Notes under the pieces: model-generated | What the model saw: the letters and a program-made list of their open reading frames with translations, nothing else | Told to the model about the DNA's origin: nothing | Database searches by the model: none | Shown here: in pieces, positions 1-7,469 of the stretch | How positions within the stretch are numbered: the stretch's first letter is position 1 | How the letters are laid out: each line of letters begins with the position of its first letter | Program-made: the position numbers and the translations under genes | From: a virus | Direction: 5' to 3' (one strand) | IMG/VR virus record: IMGVR_UViG_3300042695_001486 | Coordinates: 1-38,921 of that record | Length of the DNA stretch: 38,921 bases

Positions 1-2
1 AT

Positions 3-575
3 GTGGTTTTAAGTGGGTTAATACGGTTCGATGTAAGTCCTGACTTTCCTTTCACGAATAGAATAGTAAGTTTTGACAGCGAATGTACCCAAATAAAGTT
101 TCCAGGAGAGGGTGGATACACAAACAATTACAACCTTATCATTAACCCTGATAATCAATACTATATTCCTTTCAGAATAAACTTAGAGGATGATTGTGGT
201 GATTTCAATTGTGTTATTACTTATATTTTCGAATACGAAACACAGGAGGGTATATTTAGTTGCACAGGCAGTACAACGGTTTTTGCCTACAATGCTACCT
301 GCGACCAACAAAAATGCTTGTTGAGTGCGAGTGAGGTTTATTGCAATTTAGATGTTGCCTGTGTTGACGATATTTGCAAAGACCCATGCTATCAAAGGTT
401 CATGAGATTATTCCTTATTGACGAGATATTGCAGTTTAAGACCTTGAAAAAAGATTGGAAGGCTGTAAATGACCTTTACAAACAAGCGTTGGAGGATATT
501 TGTCCATGTGATTGCCAAGGAAATAGAAATACAATTGGAGTGGTTGAATCAACAATAGAAAACAGAAATGGCTAA
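3..575 (+). CDS. Cys-rich virion-associated protein, 5'-truncated by window edge
   Basis: The frame is open from the left edge and no convincing start is visible, so this is probably the C-terminal part of a longer protein. About 12 cysteines lie in the last 100 residues, arranged as CxxxxC, C, CxxxxC, C and a final CPCDC. The spacing matches the C-terminus of the next protein, with a helical stretch between the Cys pairs. Eight bases overlap the next start, so the two are co-expressed. The context (tail-like proteins, then lysis genes) suggests a tail or baseplate component. I do not recognise the family. Confidence 0.7.
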   Translation: MVLSGLIRFDVSPDFPFTNRIVSFDSECTQIKFPGEGGYTNNYNLIINPDNQYYIPFRINLEDDCGDFNCVITYIFEYETQEGIFSCTGSTTVFAYNATCDQQKCLLSASEVYCNLDVACVDDICKDPCYQRFMRLFLIDEILQFKTLKKDWKAVNDLYKQALEDICPCDCQGNRNTIGVVESTIENRNG

Positions 576-2676
576 TACAAGGTGTGAACAAGATTTAGTA
601 GGATTTAACCCTCAGAATACCGGTGCCGTACTAACGATAGGCATTGAAACCTTGGTTAATGATGCCTTGGTTATTGATACCACTGCGACACCTACTTACA
701 CAGGAACTGTTCAATTAAGCATTGCTGATGAACAGGGAATGACTGCTGTTTTTGCTGAATCAGGAACTACTGCACTTACCAAGACCGTTATTGCCGGACA
801 GGTTCTTTACATTCCCCTGAAGGTTACTGCTACTGACTGCGGATATGACAGGTGCGGTTATTGGGAGTTTACTGTTTACTACGAGGCAGACCCTAATTAC
901 GGAGATACTACCGGAGGTGAAGAGCCTACTCCATGTTCTAAACCCAACAGAAGCATTAAGGTTTGCAGGTTTGATGCTCGATGGCCAAACAAATGCTATG
1001 CTAAATTTGACGAGGGATTAATAAATGTAACCGGAACAGGTCAATTAACTACCCGATTTAGCCTTGGGCAAAGCCCACAATGTACAGGTCCGGTTAAAGT
1101 ATTGCTTACAACTGAATGTGAGGGTTTAGATTTTGATGAAACCCAACCAACAGCAGGAGTAACTTATACTTTGGTTAGTCCAACAGAGCTTGAAGTTAGT
1201 TTGCCTTATGACTATGCTGATGACTACTTTGATATAAATATCAATTACGATTCATCATTAATTACCTGTTTTTGTAACATAACTGCGACAACAGATTATG
1301 CTTCTTGTACTAATCCGAACCTGTTTACATTATTCAACAATGGAACAATGTCAGGGTATGTTACCCAAGGACAATTTAATGCAGCAGGAATATTTGCAAG
1401 AGATTTAACCGCATTTACTTTTACCATTAATCCTGTTGCAGGAACAGCACTTCGCACAACAATTACAAATCCTCCTGATTATACCAATAGACCTGTTCCA
1501 AATACGCCTGTTGCAACTTCGCCTACTACTGGAAGTATTATTTGGCAAGGAGATATTGCTAATCCTATTTCTGTTACAAATGGCGAAAGATATTGGCTAA
1601 AATGCAAAGCAAGGGTTCAAAATCCTTTGCACCTTATTAAAGCCAATGAGGAAGTTCACCTTGATAGATTTTTTGTTCCTGGAAGTGGAACTTTTAATCC
1701 TGCAATTCCTTACTTTACTCAATATACACCTCCGGGTCAATGGCATGATATAGGAATTAGATGGCAAAGTGGTGCTGGTTCTGCAATTACCCCTTTTGTT
1801 CGATATGTAAATACATTTGCTTCGGGACCAAACACATTACTTATTGGCGACCTGTACTTAAATGATGGTGCAAGTTCCGATTGGGCAAATGTAGAACTGA
1901 TTAAGTATTACCCTGCTGATTGTATTGAGTGCAATGATCAAACCCTTACCATTAAAAGACAGGAATGTGATTATGAAACAATACTCGACCTCAACTTTGC
2001 CGAAGGACGGGATTGCGTTGAAATTCAACTCAATGATAGTTCCCTATTTGGATATACGCCAGGGCATAGTCAATCAGACTTCAATCTGTACCGCAAAGTT
2101 ACCGTTACTCTTCCAGACGGTAATCAGCAGTTCTTGTCCTCCGTTGTTCCATACGACATTCTAATAAATCCTGCTTCGGTAAATCCATTAGCACCTTTTA
2201 CTACTTTTCCTGTTTCTCAGGGAGGATACTATGAGTTTACAATGTGCAATGTTCCTACATTTAGAACGGATATTGCCTATCAAGTTGATGACTGCGTTTG
2301 CCTAATTGATGGAACCGGTGCGATAAGATTCTTTCAGTGTATTCAGAGTAGGTCAGGAATTACGCCACTAACAACAGGAGGTTGGCAGAATTATTGGACT
2401 GAGGTATCTGAGAATAATTTGGATGAAAAGTATTGCGATACTCAGAGTTATTCTAATTTCTGTTTCCTTGATGATTGCATTAACGAATACAGAAACAGGC
2501 TTTATTGTAGTATTAAGGAGTTCTGTAATGTAAATATTTGCGATAACGAGTGCATTCAGAATTACTTGTATTTGATTTCAGTTAAGCAATACCTTGATAA
2601 CGAAAACACTTTTGAGAATCAAAGGGATGTACTGAATTACTTGAAAAAACTTTGTTCAACCTGTAACTGCCAATAA
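568..2676 (+). CDS. Large Cys-rich tail/receptor-binding-like structural protein (702 aa)
   Basis: The longest gene of the left structural block. The composition is Thr/Asn/Gly-rich and beta-type. Residues about 1-245 look like repeated beta-sandwich segments. Residues about 250-450 resemble a jelly-roll carbohydrate-binding module, beginning near an FNNGTMSG stretch and containing alternating aromatic strands. The last 80 residues carry a Cys-rich module (CxxxxC, CxxxxxC, CxxxxC, ending CSTCNCQ) parallel to the end of the upstream protein. A receptor-binding or tail-fibre role is inferred from size, composition and position before the lysis genes. The ATG lies in the 8-base overlap with the upstream gene. 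Confidence 0.75.
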   Translation: MANTRCEQDLVGFNPQNTGAVLTIGIETLVNDALVIDTTATPTYTGTVQLSIADEQGMTAVFAESGTTALTKTVIAGQVLYIPLKVTATDCGYDRCGYWEFTVYYEADPNYGDTTGGEEPTPCSKPNRSIKVCRFDARWPNKCYAKFDEGLINVTGTGQLTTRFSLGQSPQCTGPVKVLLTTECEGLDFDETQPTAGVTYTLVSPTELEVSLPYDYADDYFDININYDSSLITCFCNITATTDYASCTNPNLFTLFNNGTMSGYVTQGQFNAAGIFARDLTAFTFTINPVAGTALRTTITNPPDYTNRPVPNTPVATSPTTGSIIWQGDIANPISVTNGERYWLKCKARVQNPLHLIKANEEVHLDRFFVPGSGTFNPAIPYFTQYTPPGQWHDIGIRWQSGAGSAITPFVRYVNTFASGPNTLLIGDLYLNDGASSDWANVELIKYYPADCIECNDQTLTIKRQECDYETILDLNFAEGRDCVEIQLNDSSLFGYTPGHSQSDFNLYRKVTVTLPDGNQQFLSSVVPYDILINPASVNPLAPFTTFPVSQGGYYEFTMCNVPTFRTDIAYQVDDCVCLIDGTGAIRFFQCIQSRSGITPLTTGGWQNYWTEVSENNLDEKYCDTQSYSNFCFLDDCINEYRNRLYCSIKEFCNVNICDNECIQNYLYLISVKQYLDNENTFENQRDVLNYLKKLCSTCNCQ

Positions 2677-2679
2677 GAA

Positions 2680-2964
2680 ATGGGAAATGTAAGCGTAAAC
2701 TGCGAGGCGAGGATAAATTCAGTAGTAAATTCACAGGGGGTTGAATTACAGAATCAGGCTATACGAGGATTGTATGGCTACGAATCCTGCTGTAATCACT
2801 TGCAGGAAGTGTTCAAAGTAACGCTTTTGAAGGCTATTGTTGACAGATATAATGACCTTGATGCAGAGGGACAAGTCTTAGAAGTAATCAACGAGAAACA
2901 GGCTGAATGCTATTGCAATTGGATTCAAAGGCATACTCCAAACGAAAATCCTGTAAACCCTTGA
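2680..2964 (+). CDS. Small Cys-containing protein of the tail cluster
   Basis: 94 aa, starting 3 bases after the large tail-like gene. It has a CC pair near residue 37 and CYC near residue 78, separated by a helical stretch. This looks like a stand-alone version of the C-terminal module of the two upstream proteins. Its function is unknown, but it is probably part of the same virion substructure. Confidence 0.7.
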   Translation: MGNVSVNCEARINSVVNSQGVELQNQAIRGLYGYESCCNHLQEVFKVTLLKAIVDRYNDLDAEGQVLEVINEKQAECYCNWIQRHTPNENPVNP

Positions 2965-2991
2965 AAAAGTGTCTAATTTTCTATACATTTA
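2961..2991 (+). promoter_or_regulatory. Possible Bacteroidota-type promoter
   Basis: TTG at 2961-2963, a 20-base spacer, then TACATTTA at 2984-2991. This is one mismatch from TAnnTTTG. It precedes the 3009 gene after a rare 44-base gap and could drive the next structural and lysis genes. Weaker than the other promoters listed. Confidence 0.35.
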
Positions 2992-3008
2992 CATAAAATT
3001 TTTAAGCC

Positions 3009-3317
3009 ATGTATATTTCTAACGGTCCCACCCAAGGTTTTCCTACAACGGTAATCGTAACAAGCGGAGATGGAATTCAGTGGAGTTCTATTCGCAAAAC
3101 GAGAATTACTAAGGTTGCTCCTGTTTTTGTGGCTAACCTTGCTGCTTTAGGAACTCAAACATATCCATACCCGAATCAGTGCAGAATTTTCTTAGGGGAT
3201 GATATGGGTAGTTTCTTAGATTTTGACATTCAAGAAGTTGTGAATCAACCTACTTGGGTTGGTGGGACACAGGCTCAGTTGACTACTGCAATTACGGACA
3301 TTAACAATTGGTTATAA
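3009..3317 (+). CDS. Putative small structural protein (102 aa)
   Basis: Beta-rich, with a clean ATG after an A/T-rich leader (TTTTTAAGCC). It opens with a Gly/Pro/Thr-rich segment and ends with a helix. No recognised family. It lies within the structural block, and virion association is inferred from neighbours only. Confidence 0.65.
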   Translation: MYISNGPTQGFPTTVIVTSGDGIQWSSIRKTRITKVAPVFVANLAALGTQTYPYPNQCRIFLGDDMGSFLDFDIQEVVNQPTWVGGTQAQLTTAITDINNWL

Positions 3318-3324
3318 GATAGTT

Positions 3325-3579
3325 ATGGCAACAAAGTACAAGTATATCAGATTAGAACCGGCAGACAACGGACATAAACTTTGCTACACAAAATGCGAAG
3401 AACCCGATGACATTAAGCGAGGTATGTATTCCGAGGGTATGCCTCGTGAACTTGTTTTTGAAAGCAACGACAAGGCTGTAAAGGCTTACTTGAAAATATG
3501 CGAAGCAAATGGTCAAGGTGCTGATGTTGATAAGGAAATTATATCAATGTCAAAGGTAGAAATTGAGGAGGAGGACTAA
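3325..3579 (+). CDS. Small hypothetical protein (84 aa)
   Basis: Starts 7 bases after the previous stop. Lys/Glu-rich and charged, with CY and CE pairs around residues 19-25 and an acidic EEED tail. No membrane segment. Function unknown. Conserved spacing with neighbours supports a real gene. Confidence 0.65.
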   Translation: MATKYKYIRLEPADNGHKLCYTKCEEPDDIKRGMYSEGMPRELVFESNDKAVKAYLKICEANGQGADVDKEIISMSKVEIEEED

Positions 3580-3582
3580 GCT

Positions 3583-4320
3583 ATGATAACAGTAACAGTA
3601 ATAACCGGCACTCCTGATGTTCAGGTAACTTTTAATAGTAGTATTTTCTACTTTCCTTCATCTACCTCTAAGGCAGATTATAGTGTTAGTGGGGATACGC
3701 TTATTTTGCAATGTCCTCCAATTGGACTAACCCTACCTTTTAACTCAGGATTGTTTAATTTCATCATTGATGGAGTTGCTTGGGTAGGTACTTTTGCCAA
3801 TTTAGCGGAGGAGTTCAATAAAAATATCTTTACCTCAGCCTCAATTTCGCCAGCTCCAACTACGATTTCTACGATTCGTGCCAATGCTATTACAACAGGT
3901 GCTTATGTAAATACTCAAAGCATTGAAGTAACTGGAAGGGCACAGGTTCATTTTGATTTTCTTATTGGAAACGGAGGAACTTTGGCTAACAATGGAACAA
4001 TAATCGCACTTCTTGAGGTTAGTGATGATGGTTCTACTTGGAAAGACTTGTATAATTTAGCTCCTGCTTCCGTATTAGTAAGTGATGGTGCTACTGTTCC
4101 GCATTCTGCTGGTGCTATTTTTAGACAAATCACAGCAGAAATTGGGGCTGTTTCAATTCCTTATGAATTTGCATCATTACCTTCAAAGCAAATTCGTATT
4201 AGTTATAGTACGGGATACGGTAAGTTTTACAGACTTTCTATTCGTGCAAGTGCTTCTGGTATTTCAAGTGGTGCTCCGGCAACATTCCCAGATTTGCGTA
4301 TTAGGGCTTCTTTGCAATAA
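3583..4320 (+). CDS. Putative tail/virion structural protein (245 aa)
   Basis: Beta-rich and low in charge, with many Ser/Thr/Gly/Ala. The C-terminal half (about 100-245) alternates strands in a sandwich-like way, with a VSDDGSTW stretch typical of beta-sandwich virion proteins. It sits 3 bases after the previous gene. No family recognised; the structural role is inferred from composition and context. Confidence 0.7.
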   Translation: MITVTVITGTPDVQVTFNSSIFYFPSSTSKADYSVSGDTLILQCPPIGLTLPFNSGLFNFIIDGVAWVGTFANLAEEFNKNIFTSASISPAPTTISTIRANAITTGAYVNTQSIEVTGRAQVHFDFLIGNGGTLANNGTIIALLEVSDDGSTWKDLYNLAPASVLVSDGATVPHSAGAIFRQITAEIGAVSIPYEFASLPSKQIRISYSTGYGKFYRLSIRASASGISSGAPATFPDLRIRASLQ

Positions 4321-4325
4321 TATAT

Positions 4326-4928
4326 ATGGTAACTGATAATAATGTTTTAGGTCCGAGTTTAGTTGATGTACCTACAAGTTTGGCAGGTATTATGATTAAA
4401 ATTCGTGATATACGAATCGTTTCTGCTTTACCTGCTGTGCCAATTCCAGGAGTTACTTATTTAGTAGGGGCTCAAACCTCAATAAGTATTACAGGTTTAA
4501 ATGGCAATACTGAGCAGTATTATAAAATTATTGGCACAACAATTAATGCTGGAACTGCGGATACACATATTTTACGCGTTAATAGCATTGCTACAAATGT
4601 GTATGATTCAAGGTATTCTTATGTAGGTGCTGCGTCAAGTGTTGGTTCAAATGCACAAACAAGTATATTTCTTGCCCCTAACAACGGAAGTAATTCGATG
4701 ACTATGTTTGACATTAACATAGATGCTTCCACAGGAAAAAACAGAACAATTCAAGGGGTTGCAAATACATTTGGATCAAACCAAATTACAGTTCCATTAT
4801 ATCCAACTTTTGGTGGTTTGTGGCGTGATAACTCTACGAACTTAACAAGTATTCAATTTGGTTACGCATCCATATCAAATGGATACGCAGTAGGTACAAG
4901 GCTTATTCTTTTTGCATTGCAATCATGA
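4326..4928 (+). CDS. Putative virion structural protein (200 aa)
   Basis: Thr/Asn/Ser-rich, neutral, beta-type protein with few charged residues, like its upstream neighbour. It overlaps the next gene by 4 bases (ATGA type), indicating translational coupling. No known domain seen. Confidence 0.7.
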   Translation: MVTDNNVLGPSLVDVPTSLAGIMIKIRDIRIVSALPAVPIPGVTYLVGAQTSISITGLNGNTEQYYKIIGTTINAGTADTHILRVNSIATNVYDSRYSYVGAASSVGSNAQTSIFLAPNNGSNSMTMFDINIDASTGKNRTIQGVANTFGSNQITVPLYPTFGGLWRDNSTNLTSIQFGYASISNGYAVGTRLILFALQS

Positions 4929-5137
4929 TAAAGACAGGAAAATATTACAGAATTCAAACTGAGTTTGGAGAAAGAACAATAAAGGCTTTAGAACTCATTA
5001 TTGAGGGAATGTATGGTATTTACTCTCCGAGCGATTACTTAGTTGCCGGTGATAACCAAGGTTCATTAATTCCTGAAGGTTCAAAAGAAGCAACAGAAGA
5101 ACAAATTGAAGATTGGGATAATTGGTACAATAGTTGA
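4925..5137 (+). CDS. Small acidic hypothetical protein (70 aa)
   Basis: ATGA overlap with the upstream gene. Acidic C-terminus (EEQIEDWDNW). It lies between the virion proteins and the lysis cassette. Function unknown. Confidence 0.6.
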   Translation: MIKTGKYYRIQTEFGERTIKALELIIEGMYGIYSPSDYLVAGDNQGSLIPEGSKEATEEQIEDWDNWYNS

Positions 5138-5138
5138 T

Positions 5139-5417
5139 ATGTCAACAGAGAATCAAGACAAAAAAACTATCGGTATTATTTCAGATTGGGCTAAATCCTT
5201 GGGCGTTCCTGTAATAACTCTTGTTGTAAGTATTTATGGTAATCAGATTGTTGATGGGAATAAGGAAAACCAAATGGTTTTAGACCAAATCCAAAAGAAT
5301 CAGATTGAGTTAAATATAAAAATGGAAACTTCTCAGGAATTGCAGGACGCAAAAAATGATATGTTTGAGAAGGAGTTGCAGGGGATAAAAAAAGAAATTG
5401 AGTATTGGAGAAAGTAA
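5139..5417 (+). CDS. Membrane-anchored coiled-coil protein, holin/spanin-like candidate
   Basis: An earlier in-frame ATG at 5106 overlaps the previous gene. The ATG at 5139, one base after that gene's stop, is the better start and gives 92 aa. One hydrophobic segment lies at about residues 18-36, followed by a long charged helix likely to be a coiled coil (about 40-92). The position directly before a two-helix membrane protein and the lysis enzymes suggests an accessory lysis protein. No spanin lipobox is present, so the role is inferred. Confidence 0.65.
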   Translation: MSTENQDKKTIGIISDWAKSLGVPVITLVVSIYGNQIVDGNKENQMVLDQIQKNQIELNIKMETSQELQDAKNDMFEKELQGIKKEIEYWRK

Positions 5418-5430
5418 TTACTTAAATGCT

Positions 5431-5688
5431 ATGAAAAACAAAATTACACTTGATGGTTTTATGCACGGAACTCCTGTTCTTTGGAATTGGATTTCTATTT
5501 TCCTTATCGGTTATGCTACATATCAGCCAATGGTAATGGAGTGGGTTCATAGTGCTCCTTTTGGAACTGATGGTGGTAAGGAATTGGTTATGGATTGGTT
5601 GGACTGGATTTGTCCATTTGCTGGGCTAATAATTCAGTTTGCTCATAAAAACAATTCAAGCAATCCTGAAGATGGCCAAGATAAATGA
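5431..5688 (+). CDS. Small two-helix membrane protein, holin candidate
   Basis: 85 aa from the ATG at 5431. An upstream TTG at 5398 would overlap the previous gene and is less likely. Hydrophobic segments lie at about residues 15-35 and 53-71, and the tail is polar (NNSSNPEDGQDK). Size, two membrane segments and location next to a lysis enzyme fit a class II-like holin. It overlaps the DUF5675-like gene by 17 bases. Confidence 0.65.
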   Translation: MKNKITLDGFMHGTPVLWNWISIFLIGYATYQPMVMEWVHSAPFGTDGGKELVMDWLDWICPFAGLIIQFAHKNNSSNPEDGQDK

Positions 5689-6181
5689 TTTGCCATTAGG
5701 CAGTAATAATGCAAGACCGGTTGAGGTTCGTGCAGAAACTACTCCATTAGAACTACATTTACGCAAATTTAGGTTTACTGCAAATAGTAGTATTTCAGAA
5801 TTGTTTATTGGCGATTCTAAGGCTCGTCAGTGCTTTATTCTCGAAAGACCATATACAGGTAAGAATACCAGAGATAATACCGCTACGGCAGGTGTAAATG
5901 AAAGTGAGGCTATATTACCAGGCAGGTACGAATTGACCTTGACTTGGAGTCCTGCTTTCAGGCAAATTATGTTGTTGGTATTGGGTGTTCCTGGTCGTGA
6001 TGGAATCAGAATACACATAGCGAATAAGCCTTCTGAATTATTAGGTTGTCTTGCTCCTGGTAATGGAGTAGGTACTGATACAGTAACAGATAGCACAAAT
6101 GCTTTAATGGCATTAGTCGGTAGGATACTTCCTGAAATGCTTAAAGGCAGAAGGGTGTACTTGAGTATTGATAGGGGTTAA
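5672..6181 (+). CDS. DUF5675-like protein, predicted lysis-related enzyme
   Basis: The start is at ATG 5672 (169 aa); the upstream in-frame ATG at 5639 lies deeper in the holin gene. The core matches the DUF5675 pattern I know from phages: FxLERP near residue 59, LPGRYELTLTWSP near 85, a VPGRDGIRIHIAN stretch near 110 and a GCLAPG motif near 125. The His and Cys of the IHxxN and GC motifs recall L,D-transpeptidase-like active sites, so a role on the cell wall is plausible though unproven. It converges with the endolysin gene, the two stop codons overlapping by 2 bases. Confidence 0.75.
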   Translation: MAKINDLPLGSNNARPVEVRAETTPLELHLRKFRFTANSSISELFIGDSKARQCFILERPYTGKNTRDNTATAGVNESEAILPGRYELTLTWSPAFRQIMLLVLGVPGRDGIRIHIANKPSELLGCLAPGNGVGTDTVTDSTNALMALVGRILPEMLKGRRVYLSIDRG

Positions 6182-6624
6182 TCCATACAATAATCTACCA
6201 CTCCATTACTTCCAAACTTCCTCCTACGCATCATAGCACAATAGGATTCTCCTTGGCGAATGTCGCAGTAGAACTGATTCATAAACTTAGAAAAACTCTG
6301 TTTCCAATGGTCAAAGTAAACATACTCTATGCCATTGTGGAAGCCAAATAGGTTCTTGTTTTTCCTGAATTGAGGCGAATTGAAGTTCCCTGATTCACTA
6401 ACGATTGTCTTATAAATCATTTGAGAATCCGGATTGCCCGTAAGTAGTACCTGAACTTGGGAGTCTATTTCGTGGTAACTGAACCACAGGGAATCTCTGA
6501 ACTCCCTCATTTGCCGTTCTTGTTTGAGTTCTTTTGACACTCTAAGGTGCTGTGATATGCTAAATCCCCACCCAAATAGTATTGCTACAATTAGAAGGTA
6601 AAACGGAGTTTCTGATGTTCTCAT
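6178..6624 (-). CDS. Membrane-anchored glucosaminidase endolysin
   Basis: 148 aa. An N-terminal hydrophobic segment (about residues 7-21) acts as a signal anchor, followed by a short charged linker. Residues about 65-140 match the FlgJ/endo-beta-N-acetylglucosaminidase fold: a VSESGNFNS motif with the probable catalytic Glu, then NKNLFGFH, then YVYFDHWKQSFSKF, the typical NNLFG and tyrosine/tryptophan blocks. It would cut the glycan strands of peptidoglycan after export to the periplasm. It lies opposite to and converges with the holin/DUF5675 genes. Such a signal-anchored form could be held inactive in the membrane and released at holin triggering (inference). Confidence 0.8.
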   Translation of the reverse strand: MRTSETPFYLLIVAILFGWGFSISQHLRVSKELKQERQMREFRDSLWFSYHEIDSQVQVLLTGNPDSQMIYKTIVSESGNFNSPQFRKNKNLFGFHNGIEYVYFDHWKQSFSKFMNQFYCDIRQGESYCAMMRRRKFGSNGVVDYCMD

Positions 6625-6775
6625 AGGATTTTGTACGACATAACGAATCTGAAAGTTACAGAAAAAGGAAACTCAAGAAACTCAATTTGAGTAAATAGAG
6701 TAACCAATATTTTATTTCACTGGATGTAACATTTATTCAGGAACTCCGTATATTTGCTTGGTTTAATTGGTGAAA

Positions 6776-6825
6776 GGGGGAGGTTCCTTGATTAACTGGA
6801 ATTTTTTTAGGACTTCCCCCAATTT
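6776..6825 (+). terminator. Long hairpin with short T-run
   Basis: GGGGGAGGTTC at 6776-6786 pairs with GGACTTCCCCC at 6810-6820 (about 11 pairs including two G-U), with a 23-base loop, then AATTTTT. It could terminate plus-strand readthrough, or form the first hairpin of a short RNA started at the TATATTTG box at 6749. Confidence 0.5.
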
Positions 6826-6831
6826 TTAAGC

Positions 6832-6882
6832 ACCCTTGGAATAAATGACTTGCAGCGTTTGTTTCGAGGGTTTTTTATTTTT
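6832..6882 (+). terminator. Intrinsic terminator upstream of lipoprotein gene
   Basis: ACCCT (6832-6836) pairs with AGGGT (6867-6871). An inner stem GGAATAAATG/CGTTTGTTTC, including several G-U pairs, closes an 8-base loop, followed by TTTTTTATTTTT. Its 3' half (GTTTCGAGGGTTTTTT) resembles the terminator after the lipoprotein gene (GTTTCGGGGGTTTTT). Confidence 0.7.
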
Positions 6883-6943
6883 GATCAAAAATGCAACCTA
6901 AATAAATAGTTGTCGTTAGAACCTTCATAAACACAAAAACATT

Positions 6944-7333
6944 ATGAGAAAAGTTACATTAATTTTAGCATTGGCATTCTTTACAGGATGTGCTACAATC
7001 ACCACAGGTTCAAGGCAAGATATTACAATCTACACTAAGCCTGAGAACGCAAAAGTCTTCATTAACGGAAACAAGGTAGGCGAAGGAACCTGCACTGTTG
7101 AGGTACAAAAGAAGAAGAAAAACACTATTATAGTCAAGGCCGATGGCTACGAAACGGCTCAAATTAGGACTAATCGGCAGGTAAGGGCTGGGTATGCTGT
7201 TGCCAATATTGGTATGTGTTTCATTCCGATGGTAAACTTTTTCGGTATTCCTTCGTTAATAGTAGATGCTTGTACAGGAGCTTGGATGATTCAGGACGAG
7301 GACGAGTATCATTTTGATTTGGAAAAAAAATAG
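6944..7333 (+). CDS. PEGA-domain lipoprotein, probable phage moron
   Basis: 129 aa. Residues 1-16 form a lipoprotein signal peptide ending in the lipobox FTGC, with Cys16 as the lipidation site. Residues about 25-65 are a PEGA-type beta domain (KPENAKVFING, then a KADGYE stretch). A hydrophobic helix-like part (about 75-110) contains the DACTGA motif common in phage and bacterial PEGA lipoproteins. The gene stands alone, flanked by two related terminators (6832-6882 and 7409-7457). This is the arrangement of a moron, a gene expressed apart from the lytic operons. Surface roles such as superinfection exclusion are possible but not shown. Confidence 0.75.
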   Translation: MRKVTLILALAFFTGCATITTGSRQDITIYTKPENAKVFINGNKVGEGTCTVEVQKKKKNTIIVKADGYETAQIRTNRQVRAGYAVANIGMCFIPMVNFFGIPSLIVDACTGAWMIQDEDEYHFDLEKK

Positions 7334-7343
7334 TTTAAGTTTG
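7313..7343 (+). promoter_or_regulatory. Promoter for leader RNA/replication operon
   Basis: TTTG at 7313-7316, a 19-base spacer, then TAAGTTTG at 7336-7343: a full match to the Bacteroidota housekeeping-sigma consensus. The expected transcription start is about 7350. The -33 box lies inside the end of the lipoprotein gene. It drives the three-hairpin leader at 7350-7457 and, after readthrough, the operon beginning at 7470. Confidence 0.75.
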
Positions 7344-7349
7344 TAGTGT

Positions 7350-7457
7350 ATTAGATTACAATCTGTGTGGAAGCAGATACAAGAAATTTCCTTCTTCATG
7401 GGAAAACGAACCCCTTGAAACGAGTGCCTTCCACCACTTGTTTCGGGGGTTTTTAGT
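7350..7457 (+). ncRNA. Three-hairpin leader/sRNA with kissing loops (copy 1)
   Basis: From the predicted start (about 7350) to the terminator the RNA is about 106 nt. Hairpin 1: ATCTG 7361-7365 with CAGAT 7374-7378, loop TGTGGAAG. Hairpin 2: TTTCC 7387-7391 with GGAAA 7401-7405. Hairpin 3 is the terminator, whose loop CCTTCCAC (7427-7434) contains CTTCCAC, the exact complement of GTGGAAG in loop 1 (7 pairs). The same design, with different loop sequences, occurs at 33865-33973 on the other strand. It could be a free small RNA or an attenuator whose loop-loop contact affects termination before the 7470 operon. Confidence 0.6.
7409..7457 (+). terminator. Intrinsic terminator before replication operon
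   Basis: ACCCC, GAAAC and AGTG on the 5' arm pair with CACT, GTTTC and GGGGT on the 3' arm, closing an 8-base loop, followed by TTTTT. It lies between a strong promoter and the first gene of the replication operon, so that operon needs readthrough or another promoter. Confidence 0.75.
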
Positions 7458-7469
7458 TTAAGGAAAGTT

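Larger units (their letters stand above)
6625..6943. other. Intergenic region between endolysin and lipoprotein genes
   Basis: 319 bases without a gene. It holds the upstream region of the minus-strand endolysin, a TATATTTG promoter-like box at 6749-6756 on the plus strand, a long hairpin (6776-6820) and an intrinsic terminator (6832-6882). A minus-strand TAACTTTC at 6651-6658 could be the endolysin -7 box, but I see no well-spaced -33 partner. No clear promoter precedes the lipoprotein start at 6944. Confidence 0.6.
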
